Source of the DNA: Rhodococcus jostii NBRC 16295
GTDB lineage: Bacteria > Actinomycetota > Actinomycetes > Mycobacteriales > Mycobacteriaceae
Reading direction: 5' to 3'
Assembly (NCBI RefSeq): GCF_001894825.1
Contig: NZ_BCWY01000055.1
Location: 1-64,000, forward strand
Length of the DNA stretch: 64,000 nucleotides
The notes below the pieces were generated by a model. That model made no database searches. It had not been told where the DNA came from and was given only the letters and a program-made list of their open reading frames with translations. Each line of letters opens with the position of its first letter. The first letter of the stretch is position 1. Below, in pieces: positions 54,027 through 62,526 of this stretch. Made by a program: the position numbers and the translations under genes.

Positions 54027-55499
54027 TCACTCCCTCAGGAAGGTACTGACCCGTTCCGCGACCATGACCGCCGTGGCATGCGGCCCACGGCTCGGGACCA
54101 CCGGGAACACGGAGGTGTCGGCGATCGTCAGCCCCTCCACTCCCCGGACGTTGCACCGCGCGTCCACGACCGCAGCCGCGTCTCCGCTCTCGCCCATCCT
54201 GCAACTGCCGCACAGGTGTAGCGACGTTCCCAGGTGGGCGAGCACCGAGCGGTCGGATACGTCCTCGGACAGCGGCACGAGCAGCGGGCGCAGGTCGGGC
54301 GAGTGGAGCAGTTCCAGTCCGATGGCCTGTCCTTCGCGCAGCGCCCGGCGGTCGGAGGCGGATTGCGCGTAGCGGTATTCGATCCGCGGCCGGTCCTGCC
54401 GGTGGCTCGACGTCAGCCGGATGTCGCCCCGGCTGTCCGCCACCATGAGCCCGATCCCGAGGATCGGGTCGGGCTGCCCGGACCCGGGGACGAGCACGTC
54501 GAACGGTGCCGTGTACGGCCGGATCTCGAGATCGCCGACATTCAGCACCGTCTCGACGACTGGACTCGTGTCGCTGCGACGGAGGGAGTCCCGGATACGA
54601 TACGGCAGAGCGACTTCCGGATGATCGCTGAATTCGGTACCGACACCCGGCAGGTCGAGAACCACCGGAATATCGTTGCTCCTCAGGTGTTCTTCCGGTC
54701 CGATTCCCGAAAGCATCAGCAGCACCGGAGTTTCGACGGGGCCGGCCGCCAGCACGACCCGGCCTGCGCGAACCGTGCGCCGCACGCCGCCGGCCTCGAC
54801 CGCCACCCCGACGGTCTCGTTACCGGAGAACAGAATTCGGACGACGTCCGAGTTCGTTTCGACCGTCAGATTGGGACGCCCCGACGCCGGCAGCAGATAC
54901 GCGGCGGCCGTGCTGACACGGCGGCCGCCGTCGACATTGAGCGGGACGGGTCCGATGCCGCCGACGCCGGTACCGTTCTTGTCGGGTTCCTCCGGATGTC
55001 CCGCCCCGAGCGCCGCGGCGCGGAACGCCGCACTGATCTCACTCAACTGCTCCACGGGCTGCCTGCGAACGGGCATCGGCCCGGTGGTGCCGTGCCGGTC
55101 ATCGTCGAAGTCGGCGTCACGCTCGAGTGCCCGGAAGGCGGGCAGCACGTTCTCGTACGACCACGACGCGGGCCAGTGCCGAAAGTCCGCTTCCGTCCCG
55201 CGGACGAAGTACGCCCCGTTGACGGCGCCCGAACCGCCGAGGACACGACCGCGCACCATGGTCGAGGGCACACTCGGCGCCAACTCCACACCGTACGTCT
55301 CCGTGAACGCGCTGCCCGGACCGACCGGCAGCGTCCGGTAGTCGAGGACGGGACAGTCGAGGGCCGACCGGTAACCGGGTCCGGACTCGAGGAGGAGAAC
55401 CGATCGTCCGGGATCCTCACTGAGCCGAGCGGCCACCACGCATCCACTCGAACCGCCGCCGACGACCACGACGTCGGCGGCGCGAATCGGATCGGCCAC
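54027..55499 (-). CDS. mftG: Mycofactocin-associated GMC-family dehydrogenase MftG
   Basis: This 490-residue GMC flavoprotein has the N-terminal ADP-binding motif 'VVVVGGGSSGCVVAARLSE' and the C-terminal GMC block 'LHLCGSCRMGESGDAAAVVD' plus 'SVFPVVPSRGPHATAVMVAE' with the active-site His. MftG is known to pass electrons from mycofactocinol to the respiratory chain, closing the cofactor cycle. The GTG start shares its G with the mftF stop (TAGTG). It is the last mft gene before the regulator. Confidence 0.92.
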   Translation of the reverse strand: MADPIRAADVVVVGGGSSGCVVAARLSEDPGRSVLLLESGPGYRSALDCPVLDYRTLPVGPGSAFTETYGVELAPSVPSTMVRGRVLGGSGAVNGAYFVRGTEADFRHWPASWSYENVLPAFRALERDADFDDDRHGTTGPMPVRRQPVEQLSEISAAFRAAALGAGHPEEPDKNGTGVGGIGPVPLNVDGGRRVSTAAAYLLPASGRPNLTVETNSDVVRILFSGNETVGVAVEAGGVRRTVRAGRVVLAAGPVETPVLLMLSGIGPEEHLRSNDIPVVLDLPGVGTEFSDHPEVALPYRIRDSLRRSDTSPVVETVLNVGDLEIRPYTAPFDVLVPGSGQPDPILGIGLMVADSRGDIRLTSSHRQDRPRIEYRYAQSASDRRALREGQAIGLELLHSPDLRPLLVPLSEDVSDRSVLAHLGTSLHLCGSCRMGESGDAAAVVDARCNVRGVEGLTIADTSVFPVVPSRGPHATAVMVAERVSTFLRE

Positions 55500-56899
55500 T
55501 ACGACTTCAACCGCGGCTTCAATGCGTCGAGGTCACGAGCGACGATGGCGCCTTTCCAGAGTCCGGCGCCGTATGCGACGTCGTCCAACCGCTTGAACAC
55601 CGTGTGCCGCACCGGTCCCAGGCCGCCCGGCTCGCGGTGCGTCGCCCAGTCGGCGACGCCTTCGGCGACGGCGATGGCGAGAGCGATGCGGCGGATCCGT
55701 TTCGAGAGCAGCACCGCCAGGAGCGTGATGGGCCAGTAGTGGCGACACATCGCGGAGGCCAGTTGCCACGCTCCACCGGCGAAACCCTGGGCTGCGAGGA
55801 TGGCCGCGATGCGGGTCGGCTGGTCGAGGCCGGTGAACATGCGGCGCAGGCGCAGCACCATCATCGCGAGGGTGGCGACGGCACCGAGGAGACCCAGCCG
55901 GGTGCAGGTGGCGGCGGCGATGCAGGCGAAGAACGTCCACGGCGACATCGACAGCGGCGGGACCATTCCCGAATGCCTCGCCGCGAGCGGCGCCGCACCG
56001 GTGCCGTAGAACAGCTTGCGGTCGAACCACTTTCCGAACGTCACACGGTGATCATGCGCAACGTGGGCCACAGGCTCGTAGCGCAGTCGCCACCCGGATT
56101 CCTGGAGTCGCCAGCACAGGTCGACGTCCTCGGCCACGTGCATGGACTCGTCGAAGCCGCCGAACTCGTCGAGGACCTCGCGCCGGGCGATCATCGCGGC
56201 GCTCGGGACGTACGACACCGGGCCGCCGGACTCGACGGCGGACTCCTTACGTCCCAGGTCGAGGGACGATCGGGCGTGCTCGTACCGCGCGAGGGTGCTG
56301 GCCTCGGGTTCGAGCGCCACGATCCTCGGCGCGACGAGCGCGACCGCGGGATCGCTGAAGTGACCGAGCATGACCTCGATCCAGCCCGTGCGGGGCAGGA
56401 CGTCGGAATCGAGGAACGCCACGAACGGAGTTGCGGCGTAACGCAGACCGGTGTTCCGCGCCGCCGCCGGCCCCTTGGCCGTCTCGTGGCGCAGGACGGT
56501 GACGCGGCCACCACACCCGTTCTGCAGCGCGGGGGCGACGATCGGGACGTCGGAGCCGTCGTCGACGACGACCACTTCGAGTCCGCGGAGCGACGCCAGC
56601 ACCCGGTGCAGTCCGGACGCGTTGTTCTTCACCGGAATGACGACGGTGACATCCCGCGGCGAGGGGGTGCTCATGGGCCGCGGATTCGCGACACCCGAGT
56701 CGAGGAGGCGGCGCGCGACCACTGCGGACTGCGGATCGACGACCTCGAGGTAGCCGTCACCGATCATGGCCGCGGCAGTGGGCGCCAGCTTCAACATCCG
56801 AGTCGGCGATCCGCCGATGAGCACTCGACCCCCGGAGTATGCGCGTACCTTGGGGTCGATTCGGATCCCGAATCCATCGGGAAGTCGAGCTTGGCGCAT
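55499..56899 (-). CDS. mftF: Mycofactocin glycosyltransferase MftF
   Basis: This 466-residue family-2 glycosyltransferase adds the beta-1,4-glucan tail to mycofactocin. The catalytic domain spans about residues 85-320 with 'VTVVIPVKNNASGLHRVLAS', the DxD metal motif in 'PFVAFLDSDVLPRTGWIEVM' and 'EDVDLCWRLQESGWRLRYEP'. The C-terminal third has hydrophobic helices for membrane attachment. Its N-terminal 70 residues resemble the extra MftF leader domain. The stop overlaps the mftG start. Confidence 0.93.
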   Translation of the reverse strand: MRQARLPDGFGIRIDPKVRAYSGGRVLIGGSPTRMLKLAPTAAAMIGDGYLEVVDPQSAVVARRLLDSGVANPRPMSTPSPRDVTVVIPVKNNASGLHRVLASLRGLEVVVVDDGSDVPIVAPALQNGCGGRVTVLRHETAKGPAAARNTGLRYAATPFVAFLDSDVLPRTGWIEVMLGHFSDPAVALVAPRIVALEPEASTLARYEHARSSLDLGRKESAVESGGPVSYVPSAAMIARREVLDEFGGFDESMHVAEDVDLCWRLQESGWRLRYEPVAHVAHDHRVTFGKWFDRKLFYGTGAAPLAARHSGMVPPLSMSPWTFFACIAAATCTRLGLLGAVATLAMMVLRLRRMFTGLDQPTRIAAILAAQGFAGGAWQLASAMCRHYWPITLLAVLLSKRIRRIALAIAVAEGVADWATHREPGGLGPVRHTVFKRLDDVAYGAGLWKGAIVARDLDALKPRLKS

Positions 56900-56934
56900 C
56901 AGTCGATCGTATGCGGATCGGTGGCCGCTGACAG

Positions 56935-56973
56935 GGCATGCCGGAAATTAGTCGCGTAGGCATGCCGGAAATT
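56935..56973. repeat. Direct repeat of a 15-bp motif between mftE and mftF
   Basis: GGCATGCCGGAAATT occurs at 56935-56949 and 56959-56973, 24 bases apart. Each copy starts with the palindrome GGCATGCC. It lies in the only sizeable gap (106 bases) between mftE and mftF. Confidence 0.7.
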
Positions 56974-57005
56974 CGCCCCCGGCAGCCCGAGGACGCCCGT
57001 ACGGG

Positions 57006-57728
57006 TCATTGGAGCCTCCCATCGGCGCCCGGTTCCCACCGGAGCCTTCCATCGGGGCCCGATTCCCACCGGGCCAGTGCCTTGGTGACTGCGTCGACGA
57101 GTACGCCGAAGAGCTGCGCCCCCTCCGCGGCCGTAGCGCCCGTCGGGTCACCGAGCACGCCGTTGGCCGACACGGCGACCATACCGCCTTCGCGCAGTCT
57201 TGGCATCAACCTCGCGATAGGTTCCGTATTACCGGCTTCGGCCCTGGACAACCTCACCCGACCGGGCGAAAGGTGCAGCAACAAGGACGTTTCCGTACGT
57301 CCGGCATGGGCGTCGGCGCCGGGGACCGCGCAAGGCACCCAGGCCACATCACGGGCCTCGTAACGAAGCAAGGCGACAGCCTTGACCAGCGCGGGCCCGT
57401 TTCCTCCGTGCCCGTTGACGAAGAGCACCCGGTCGGCCCACCGGCACGCGGACCTCCCGTACTCGACCAGAACGGTCTCCAGCGCCTCCGCGCCGAGCGA
57501 GACGGTCCCGGGAAATCCCTCGTGCTCGCCGCTCGCACCGTAGGCGATCGGGGGCGCCACCAGCACGTGGGGCAGCGCGCGGGACACGGCGTCGGCGATG
57601 GCGGTGTCCGTGTCGAGCGGCAGGTGCGGGCCGTGCTGTTCGAGGGAGCCGACCGGGACCACCACCGTCGACACGCGGGACTCGAGGTCGGGCCACACCG
57701 CGTCGTCGAGGTGTCCGGAATGGGGCAT
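57006..57728 (-). CDS. mftE: Mycofactocin precursor peptide peptidase MftE
   Basis: The 240-residue creatininase-family metallopeptidase releases the C-terminal Val-Tyr-derived dipeptide from the modified MftA precursor. Metal-site blocks are 'VVVPVGSLEQHGPHLPLDTD' (Glu and His-x3-Asp type ligands), 'VLFVNGHGGNGPALVKA' and 'HAGRTETSLLLHLSPG' with the conserved Glu. The protein ends in an imperfectly duplicated decapeptide (RWESGPDGRL, RWEPGADGRL) arising from a 30-bp DNA duplication. The start is ATG 57728. Here it is separated from mftD by three oxidoreductase genes. Confidence 0.92.
   Translation of the reverse strand: MPHSGHLDDAVWPDLESRVSTVVVPVGSLEQHGPHLPLDTDTAIADAVSRALPHVLVAPPIAYGASGEHEGFPGTVSLGAEALETVLVEYGRSACRWADRVLFVNGHGGNGPALVKAVALLRYEARDVAWVPCAVPGADAHAGRTETSLLLHLSPGRVRLSRAEAGNTEPIARLMPRLREGGMVAVSANGVLGDPTGATAAEGAQLFGVLVDAVTKALARWESGPDGRLRWEPGADGRLQ
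57011..57070. repeat. 30-bp tandem duplication in the 3' end of mftE
   Basis: Units 57011-57040 and 57041-57070 differ at only three positions. Both encode the same reading register, giving the duplicated C-terminal decapeptide of MftE. Confidence 0.85.
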
Positions 57729-57765
57729 CCCCCGATGCTAGGCGACGGTGGCGAGTCGACCTGCA

Positions 57766-59724
57766 CTAGAGGGACAGCGCGACCCGCTCCCCCTCGATGA
57801 CGGCGGAGTGTGCACGGCGGGGCGCCAGCACGTCGCCGATCCGGTGGACGTCGATTCCGCTGTCGGCCAAACCCTTCCAGAGGTCGTCCTCCGGCTGCTG
57901 ATGCGCGGAGGACACGACCCAGTCGACGGTGAGCTGCCGGGACCGACCGGTCGGGTGGTGCAGCAACGTCACCGCGAGCCTCCCCCCGGCGTCGTCGCAC
58001 CCGGTCGGCACGACGTCCGTCACCTGGGTGATGCCCTTGCGGTGCGCCCGCCGTTTCCAGCCCTCCAGGTCGAGTGTGATCCCGAGATCCTGGCCGACGA
58101 TCATCGCCGGTGTGCAGATCGTGACGGCACAGCCGGCGTCGGCGAGGAACTCCGCGACGGACGTGCCCTGATGAAAACCCAGCTCGTCGACCACCAGCAC
58201 GATCCCGGACGGATGCGCTCGCCCCTCCAGCACGTCGCGGACATCGACGACCCGTTGCCGCGTGCCCGCCCAGCGCGGACGTCGCGGACGCGCCCCGGTC
58301 GCGAGCACCACGACGTCGGGCGCCTCCCCGGCGACGGTCTCCGCGGTCGCCTCCGTGCCGATCCGCACGTCCACCCCGCGCCGAGCGCATTCCGATTCCA
58401 GATCGACGACGAGTTCGAGGAACTCGCGGCGGCCCGGCACGACCGCGGCTGTCCGGACCTGCCCACCGAGTGCAGTCGTGCGTTCGAACAGCGTCACGTC
58501 GTGACCGCGCTGCGCCGCGGTCGCGGCAGCCTTCAGCCCGGCCGGTCCGCCGCCGACCACGACCACTCGCTTGCCGCGAACGACAGGTTCGGGCAACAGG
58601 ATCGATTCCCGGCCCGCGCGGGGGTTCACGACGCACCCGAGCCACCGGCCCAGGCCCATGCGCCCGACACATTCCTGATTGCATGCCAGGCACGTGCGGA
58701 TCTCGTCCTCCTCGCCGGCGAGTGCCTTCGCCGCGAAGTCGGGGTCGGCGATCTGGCCGCGCACCACCCCGATCAGGTCGCAGTGCCCCTCGTCCAGAGC
58801 CCGGTCGGCCTGGTGCGGATCCGTGAACCGGCCGACACCCACCACCGGCAGGCCGACCCGTTGCCGGATCGTGTTCGGGACGAACAACGCATACCCGCGG
58901 GGAACGGCCATGGACGCCTCGATCATGTGCAGCGTCTCGGTGGCCATTCCGATCGACGTGTTGAGGTAGTCGACCCGGCCGTCCGCCTCGACGAGAGCGG
59001 CCACCTCCACCGCCTCGTCGAGACGCACACCGCCGTCGAACAGCTCCTCGCCGGCGAGCCGGACCCCGAGCGCGCGGTCCGGGCCGACCACCGCGCGCAC
59101 CGCCGCGACCACCTCGAGGAGGAACCGGGCACGGTTGCCGAGCGACCCGCCGTATCGGTCCGTCCGCTGATTCGTGGCAGGCGCGAGGAAACTTCGCACG
59201 AGCGACGAATGGGAGCACTGCAGTTCGATCCCGTCGAATCCGCCCCGGACACAGTGCTCGGCGACGCGCGCGTACCCGTCGACGAGTGTCCGGATCTCCC
59301 GCTGATCGACCGCCTTGGGCACTTCCCGGAACAGCGGGTCGGGGACGGCGCTCGGCGCCCACAGCGGACGCCGCGAGTACATGCTCGACCCCTGACCGCC
59401 GTTGTGGTTGACCTGAGCCAGGATCGGGACGCCGTGCTCGTGGACCGCGTCGGTGATCCGCCGATACCCCGGGACGACCTCCGGCCGGTAGCCGGCGATC
59501 ACCTTCTCGTACGGCCAGTCACTGGGGTGGGTGGCGTGTTCCTCGGAGATGATCAGGCCCGCACCACCCTTCGCCCGCGCCGCGTAGTAGGCGGCGTGCT
59601 GCGCGGTGGGCAGCGCGTCCACGGCGTACCCCGTGAGGTGCGCGGAGAAGACCACCCGATTGCGCAGGGTCAGCGGTCCCAGACGCAATCGGGTGAACAG
59701 GTGGCGGTACTCGGGCGTGTTCAC
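57766..59724 (-). CDS. Mycofactocin-system FadH/OYE-family oxidoreductase 1
   Basis: The 652-residue flavoprotein is built like 2,4-dienoyl-CoA reductase. An N-terminal FMN barrel of the old-yellow-enzyme type carries 'FDGIELQCSHSSLVRSFLAP' and RTDRYGGS. A 4Fe-4S loop is formed by CLACNQEC and the Cys of 'RWLGCVVNP'. Residues about 390-650 are an FAD/NAD(P) half beginning 'VVVVGGGPAGLKAAATAAQR'. Two such proteins are known companions of mycofactocin loci, but their substrates are not established. Its ATG overlaps the SDR stop by four bases, so both are co-translated. Confidence 0.9.
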   Translation of the reverse strand: MNTPEYRHLFTRLRLGPLTLRNRVVFSAHLTGYAVDALPTAQHAAYYAARAKGGAGLIISEEHATHPSDWPYEKVIAGYRPEVVPGYRRITDAVHEHGVPILAQVNHNGGQGSSMYSRRPLWAPSAVPDPLFREVPKAVDQREIRTLVDGYARVAEHCVRGGFDGIELQCSHSSLVRSFLAPATNQRTDRYGGSLGNRARFLLEVVAAVRAVVGPDRALGVRLAGEELFDGGVRLDEAVEVAALVEADGRVDYLNTSIGMATETLHMIEASMAVPRGYALFVPNTIRQRVGLPVVGVGRFTDPHQADRALDEGHCDLIGVVRGQIADPDFAAKALAGEEDEIRTCLACNQECVGRMGLGRWLGCVVNPRAGRESILLPEPVVRGKRVVVVGGGPAGLKAAATAAQRGHDVTLFERTTALGGQVRTAAVVPGRREFLELVVDLESECARRGVDVRIGTEATAETVAGEAPDVVVLATGARPRRPRWAGTRQRVVDVRDVLEGRAHPSGIVLVVDELGFHQGTSVAEFLADAGCAVTICTPAMIVGQDLGITLDLEGWKRRAHRKGITQVTDVVPTGCDDAGGRLAVTLLHHPTGRSRQLTVDWVVSSAHQQPEDDLWKGLADSGIDVHRIGDVLAPRRAHSAVIEGERVALSL

Positions 59725-60533
59725 ACCTTGGTGTTGCCCATGTCGACGGCGACCTGGCTGCCCGTCACCCTCCGCGAACCGTCACCAGCAAGCCACAGCA
59801 CGGCATCGGTGATGTCGTCCGTGTCGGCCAGCGGGTGCTCGGTGAGGATGGTGCCGAAACTCGACATGTAGTGCGGGTGCTTCTCGAGCAGCACGAGACT
59901 GCCGGGGTCGGTGCCCATCGGGGTCTTCACGCCGTATGGGTGAACGGAGTTGACCCGGATGCCGTATTCGCCCAGCTCCTTCGCCGCGGTCTGGGTCAGT
60001 CCCACGAGCCCGAACTTGGAGGCGGCATAATTCGCCTGCCCCGGAAGGGGCTTGATGCCCGCGACGGAGCTGATCACGATGATCGAGCCGCCCCGACCAC
60101 CCTCGATCAACGCAGGGACCGCCGCCTTCAACGTCTTCCACGCGCCGGTGAGGTTCACGTCGATCAGCGTCTCCCACTGCTCGTCGGGCATCTCCCAGAA
60201 GCGATTCCAATTGCAGATCCCGGCGTTCGCGATCACGATGTCGAGCCGGCCGAACTGTTCGACACCCCGGTCCACGACGGCCTTCAGTCCCGCGCTGTCG
60301 CGCACGTCCGCCTGCTCGGCGAGAATCTTGCCGCCCTCGGATTCCACCAGCCGTACCGTCTCGGCCAGGTCGTCCGCCGTCGCCGGCTCGTAACTGTTGT
60401 ACTCCGACACCGGTCCGCAGATGTCGACGGCGATGATCGCCGCGCCTTCCCGCGCCAATCGCACGGCGTGCGTTCGCCCCTGCCCGCGGGCAGCCCCAGT
60501 GATGAACGCGACCTTGCCGTCGAACTGTCCCAT
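59721..60533 (-). CDS. Mycofactocin-coupled SDR-family dehydrogenase
   Basis: The 270-residue SDR has 'VAFITGAARGQGRTHAVRLA', NAG, Ser in 'IIVISSVAG' and Tyr-x3-Lys in 'ANYAASKFGLVGLTQ'. The insertion after the second strand ('VDICGPVSEYNSYEPATADD') is the hallmark of SDRs that hold NAD(H) tightly and need mycofactocin to re-oxidise it. It is therefore predicted to oxidise an alcohol and pass hydride to mycofactocinone. It lies between the two OYE-type reductases and overlaps the downstream one. Confidence 0.92.
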   Translation of the reverse strand: MGQFDGKVAFITGAARGQGRTHAVRLAREGAAIIAVDICGPVSEYNSYEPATADDLAETVRLVESEGGKILAEQADVRDSAGLKAVVDRGVEQFGRLDIVIANAGICNWNRFWEMPDEQWETLIDVNLTGAWKTLKAAVPALIEGGRGGSIIVISSVAGIKPLPGQANYAASKFGLVGLTQTAAKELGEYGIRVNSVHPYGVKTPMGTDPGSLVLLEKHPHYMSSFGTILTEHPLADTDDITDAVLWLAGDGSRRVTGSQVAVDMGNTKV

Positions 60534-60542
60534 GGAAATGTC

Positions 60543-62510
60543 CTATCTCTCGTTGACGAGGGTGAACGGATGGTGGTCGAACTCGGACCGTGTTCGTGCG
60601 GTCACGTTCTGCGCCTCGGCGCGGCCCTCGCGGACCGCCTCGAGAAGGGTTCGGGGAGCCACACAGTCACCCGCCCGCACCGTGTCCGGGCGCGACGAGC
60701 GGAGCGCGTCCTCCGGGAGGCGGTGGGAGCAGTCGATCAGCACGGCGCACGGCACCACCGACTCGTCCCCGGTGAAGCGGTCGACGATCCGCATGCCTGC
60801 CTCACCGACCGACACGATGCGGCTGTCGAGGTGGCGCGTCACCCCGGCCCGTTGCAGGCGGGTGTTGGCGTCGGCGAGATCCCCGGTCATTCCGAGCCGC
60901 GAACCGGCCACCGAGTCCTGCGTCACGATGCGCACGTCCCTTCCCCGCGCCGCCAGCCACTCCGCGACCGCCACGCCCACGGGTCCGCCCACCGGGTCGA
61001 ACACGACGTGGTGCCCCTCCCCCGGCGTGCCGCTGCCCAGCAGTTCCGCGGCGCCGAGGCACCGGACACTCCCCGCGACGGGAAACGGTAGCGGCCTCGG
61101 CCTGCTGCCGGTCGCGAGGATCACCGTCGCGCCCTCGCGTTCCGCGGCGTCCAGCTCGGCGTCCGAGACGGTGGAGCCCAGCCGGAATTCGACTCCGAGG
61201 CTGCGGCATTCGTTCTCGAGCCAGTCGGTCAGCGCCGTCAGGTGCGGCGCTGCGGCAGCCGCGACCCGGACTATCCCGCCGAGCCGGACCGACGCGTCCG
61301 CCACGGTGACGCGGAAACCACGCACCGCGAGCACGCGGGCGGCCTCGAGACCCGCCGGACCGCCGCCCACCACCAGTACCGCGTCGCCGGCACCGTTCGC
61401 GGACTCCTCGGGAGGATCGACGCTCTCGTGCCCGGCAGTGGGATTGCCGACGCACGTGACGACGGGATTGCGGGGATCGAGGACTTGGCACGTCTGGTTG
61501 CACAGGACGCACGGCCGCGGCGCCACACCCCGCCGGATCTTGACGACGAGGTCGGGATCGGCAATCTGCGCGCGCGTCATCTCGACGATGTCGGCGACCC
61601 CCTCGTCGAGCGCGCGCCGGGCGTCGGACGGATCGATCACGCTGCCCTGCAGCACGACGGGGACCGCGCCCGCGACCGCGCGGCGGACGTCCCGGCAGAG
61701 TTCTGTGTTGAACGACGGCGACCGGTGGAAGTCGGGGCGGTACGCGTTCGCCGACATCGGTCCGCCGCGCACCACCACGAGCAGGTCGAGGGCGTCTGCC
61801 AGTTGCCGCGCATGTCCGGCGGCCGCCTCGGGGGTGACGCCCGCCCACGACGTCTCCTCGTCGCAGCTCAGGCGCAGAGACAGAACCCGGCCATGCCCCA
61901 ACTCGGCGCGGACCGCGGCAAGCACCTCGCGGGTGAGTCGCAGCGGATCGGCCCCGTACCCGTCCTCACGCAGGTTCGTGAGATCCGAATGGAACTGCCG
62001 CAACAGACTTCTCGGACCGGCATCGAGTTCGACGCCGTCGACGTCCGCGGACACGGCCGCGACCGCCGCCGCACGGAATCCCGCGACGAGGCTGTCGATC
62101 TCCCGCTGCCCCATCGGCATCGGCATCTCGCGGGAGACCACGTCGGCAACTCCCGACGGTCCCCACAGCACCGCCTGCGAATACGCGCTCGACCCCTGCA
62201 ACCCGGTGTGTCCCAGGCCCGCCAGCACCAGGGTGCCGTGCGGCCGGCACGCCGCGACCGCGTCCCGCCAGCCGTCGACGCAGTCGGATGCCAGCGGTGC
62301 CCGTTCGTAGGGCCAGTCGGAGTCGTGGACCGACGCCACCTCGGTGACGACGATCCCGGCCCCGCCGCGCGCCCGCCGCTCGTAATACGCGACGTGGCGC
62401 GGTGACAATGCCCTTCGCACACCCAGATTGGTGAGGTGCGGACCCAGAAGCACCCTGGACCGGGCATGGCGTCCGGCCAGGGTGATCGGGTCTGTCAACT
62501 GCGCAGACAT
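60543..62510 (-). CDS. Mycofactocin-system FadH/OYE-family oxidoreductase 2
   Basis: The 655-residue protein has the same FMN barrel, 4Fe-4S and FAD/NAD layout as oxidoreductase 1. The cluster cysteines are in CVLCNQTC and in the Cys of 'PVVTCVGNP', and the dinucleotide motif is 'VLVVGGGPAGLEAARVLAVR'. The barrel is diverged: 'DGVELDAGPRSLLRQFHS' and REDGYGAD replace the usual H-containing and R-T-D-x-Y-G-G-S motifs. The substrate site is therefore likely different from that of its paralogue. It starts 16 bases after the mftD stop and ends nine bases before the SDR start, so it is part of one operon. Confidence 0.9.
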   Translation of the reverse strand: MSAQLTDPITLAGRHARSRVLLGPHLTNLGVRRALSPRHVAYYERRARGGAGIVVTEVASVHDSDWPYERAPLASDCVDGWRDAVAACRPHGTLVLAGLGHTGLQGSSAYSQAVLWGPSGVADVVSREMPMPMGQREIDSLVAGFRAAAVAAVSADVDGVELDAGPRSLLRQFHSDLTNLREDGYGADPLRLTREVLAAVRAELGHGRVLSLRLSCDEETSWAGVTPEAAAGHARQLADALDLLVVVRGGPMSANAYRPDFHRSPSFNTELCRDVRRAVAGAVPVVLQGSVIDPSDARRALDEGVADIVEMTRAQIADPDLVVKIRRGVAPRPCVLCNQTCQVLDPRNPVVTCVGNPTAGHESVDPPEESANGAGDAVLVVGGGPAGLEAARVLAVRGFRVTVADASVRLGGIVRVAAAAAPHLTALTDWLENECRSLGVEFRLGSTVSDAELDAAEREGATVILATGSRPRPLPFPVAGSVRCLGAAELLGSGTPGEGHHVVFDPVGGPVGVAVAEWLAARGRDVRIVTQDSVAGSRLGMTGDLADANTRLQRAGVTRHLDSRIVSVGEAGMRIVDRFTGDESVVPCAVLIDCSHRLPEDALRSSRPDTVRAGDCVAPRTLLEAVREGRAEAQNVTARTRSEFDHHPFTLVNER

Positions 62511-62526
62511 CTACGCCGTTCGTCGG

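Noticed and set aside
54234..55739. 501-codon plus-strand open frame
   Set aside because: It is antisense to mftG, with no recognisable block and codon bias at the wrong positions.
57254..59362. 702-codon minus-strand open frame
   Set aside because: It overlaps mftE and the OYE-type reductase 1 in another frame and is nearly all Arg/Gly/Ala. It is a shadow of the real genes.
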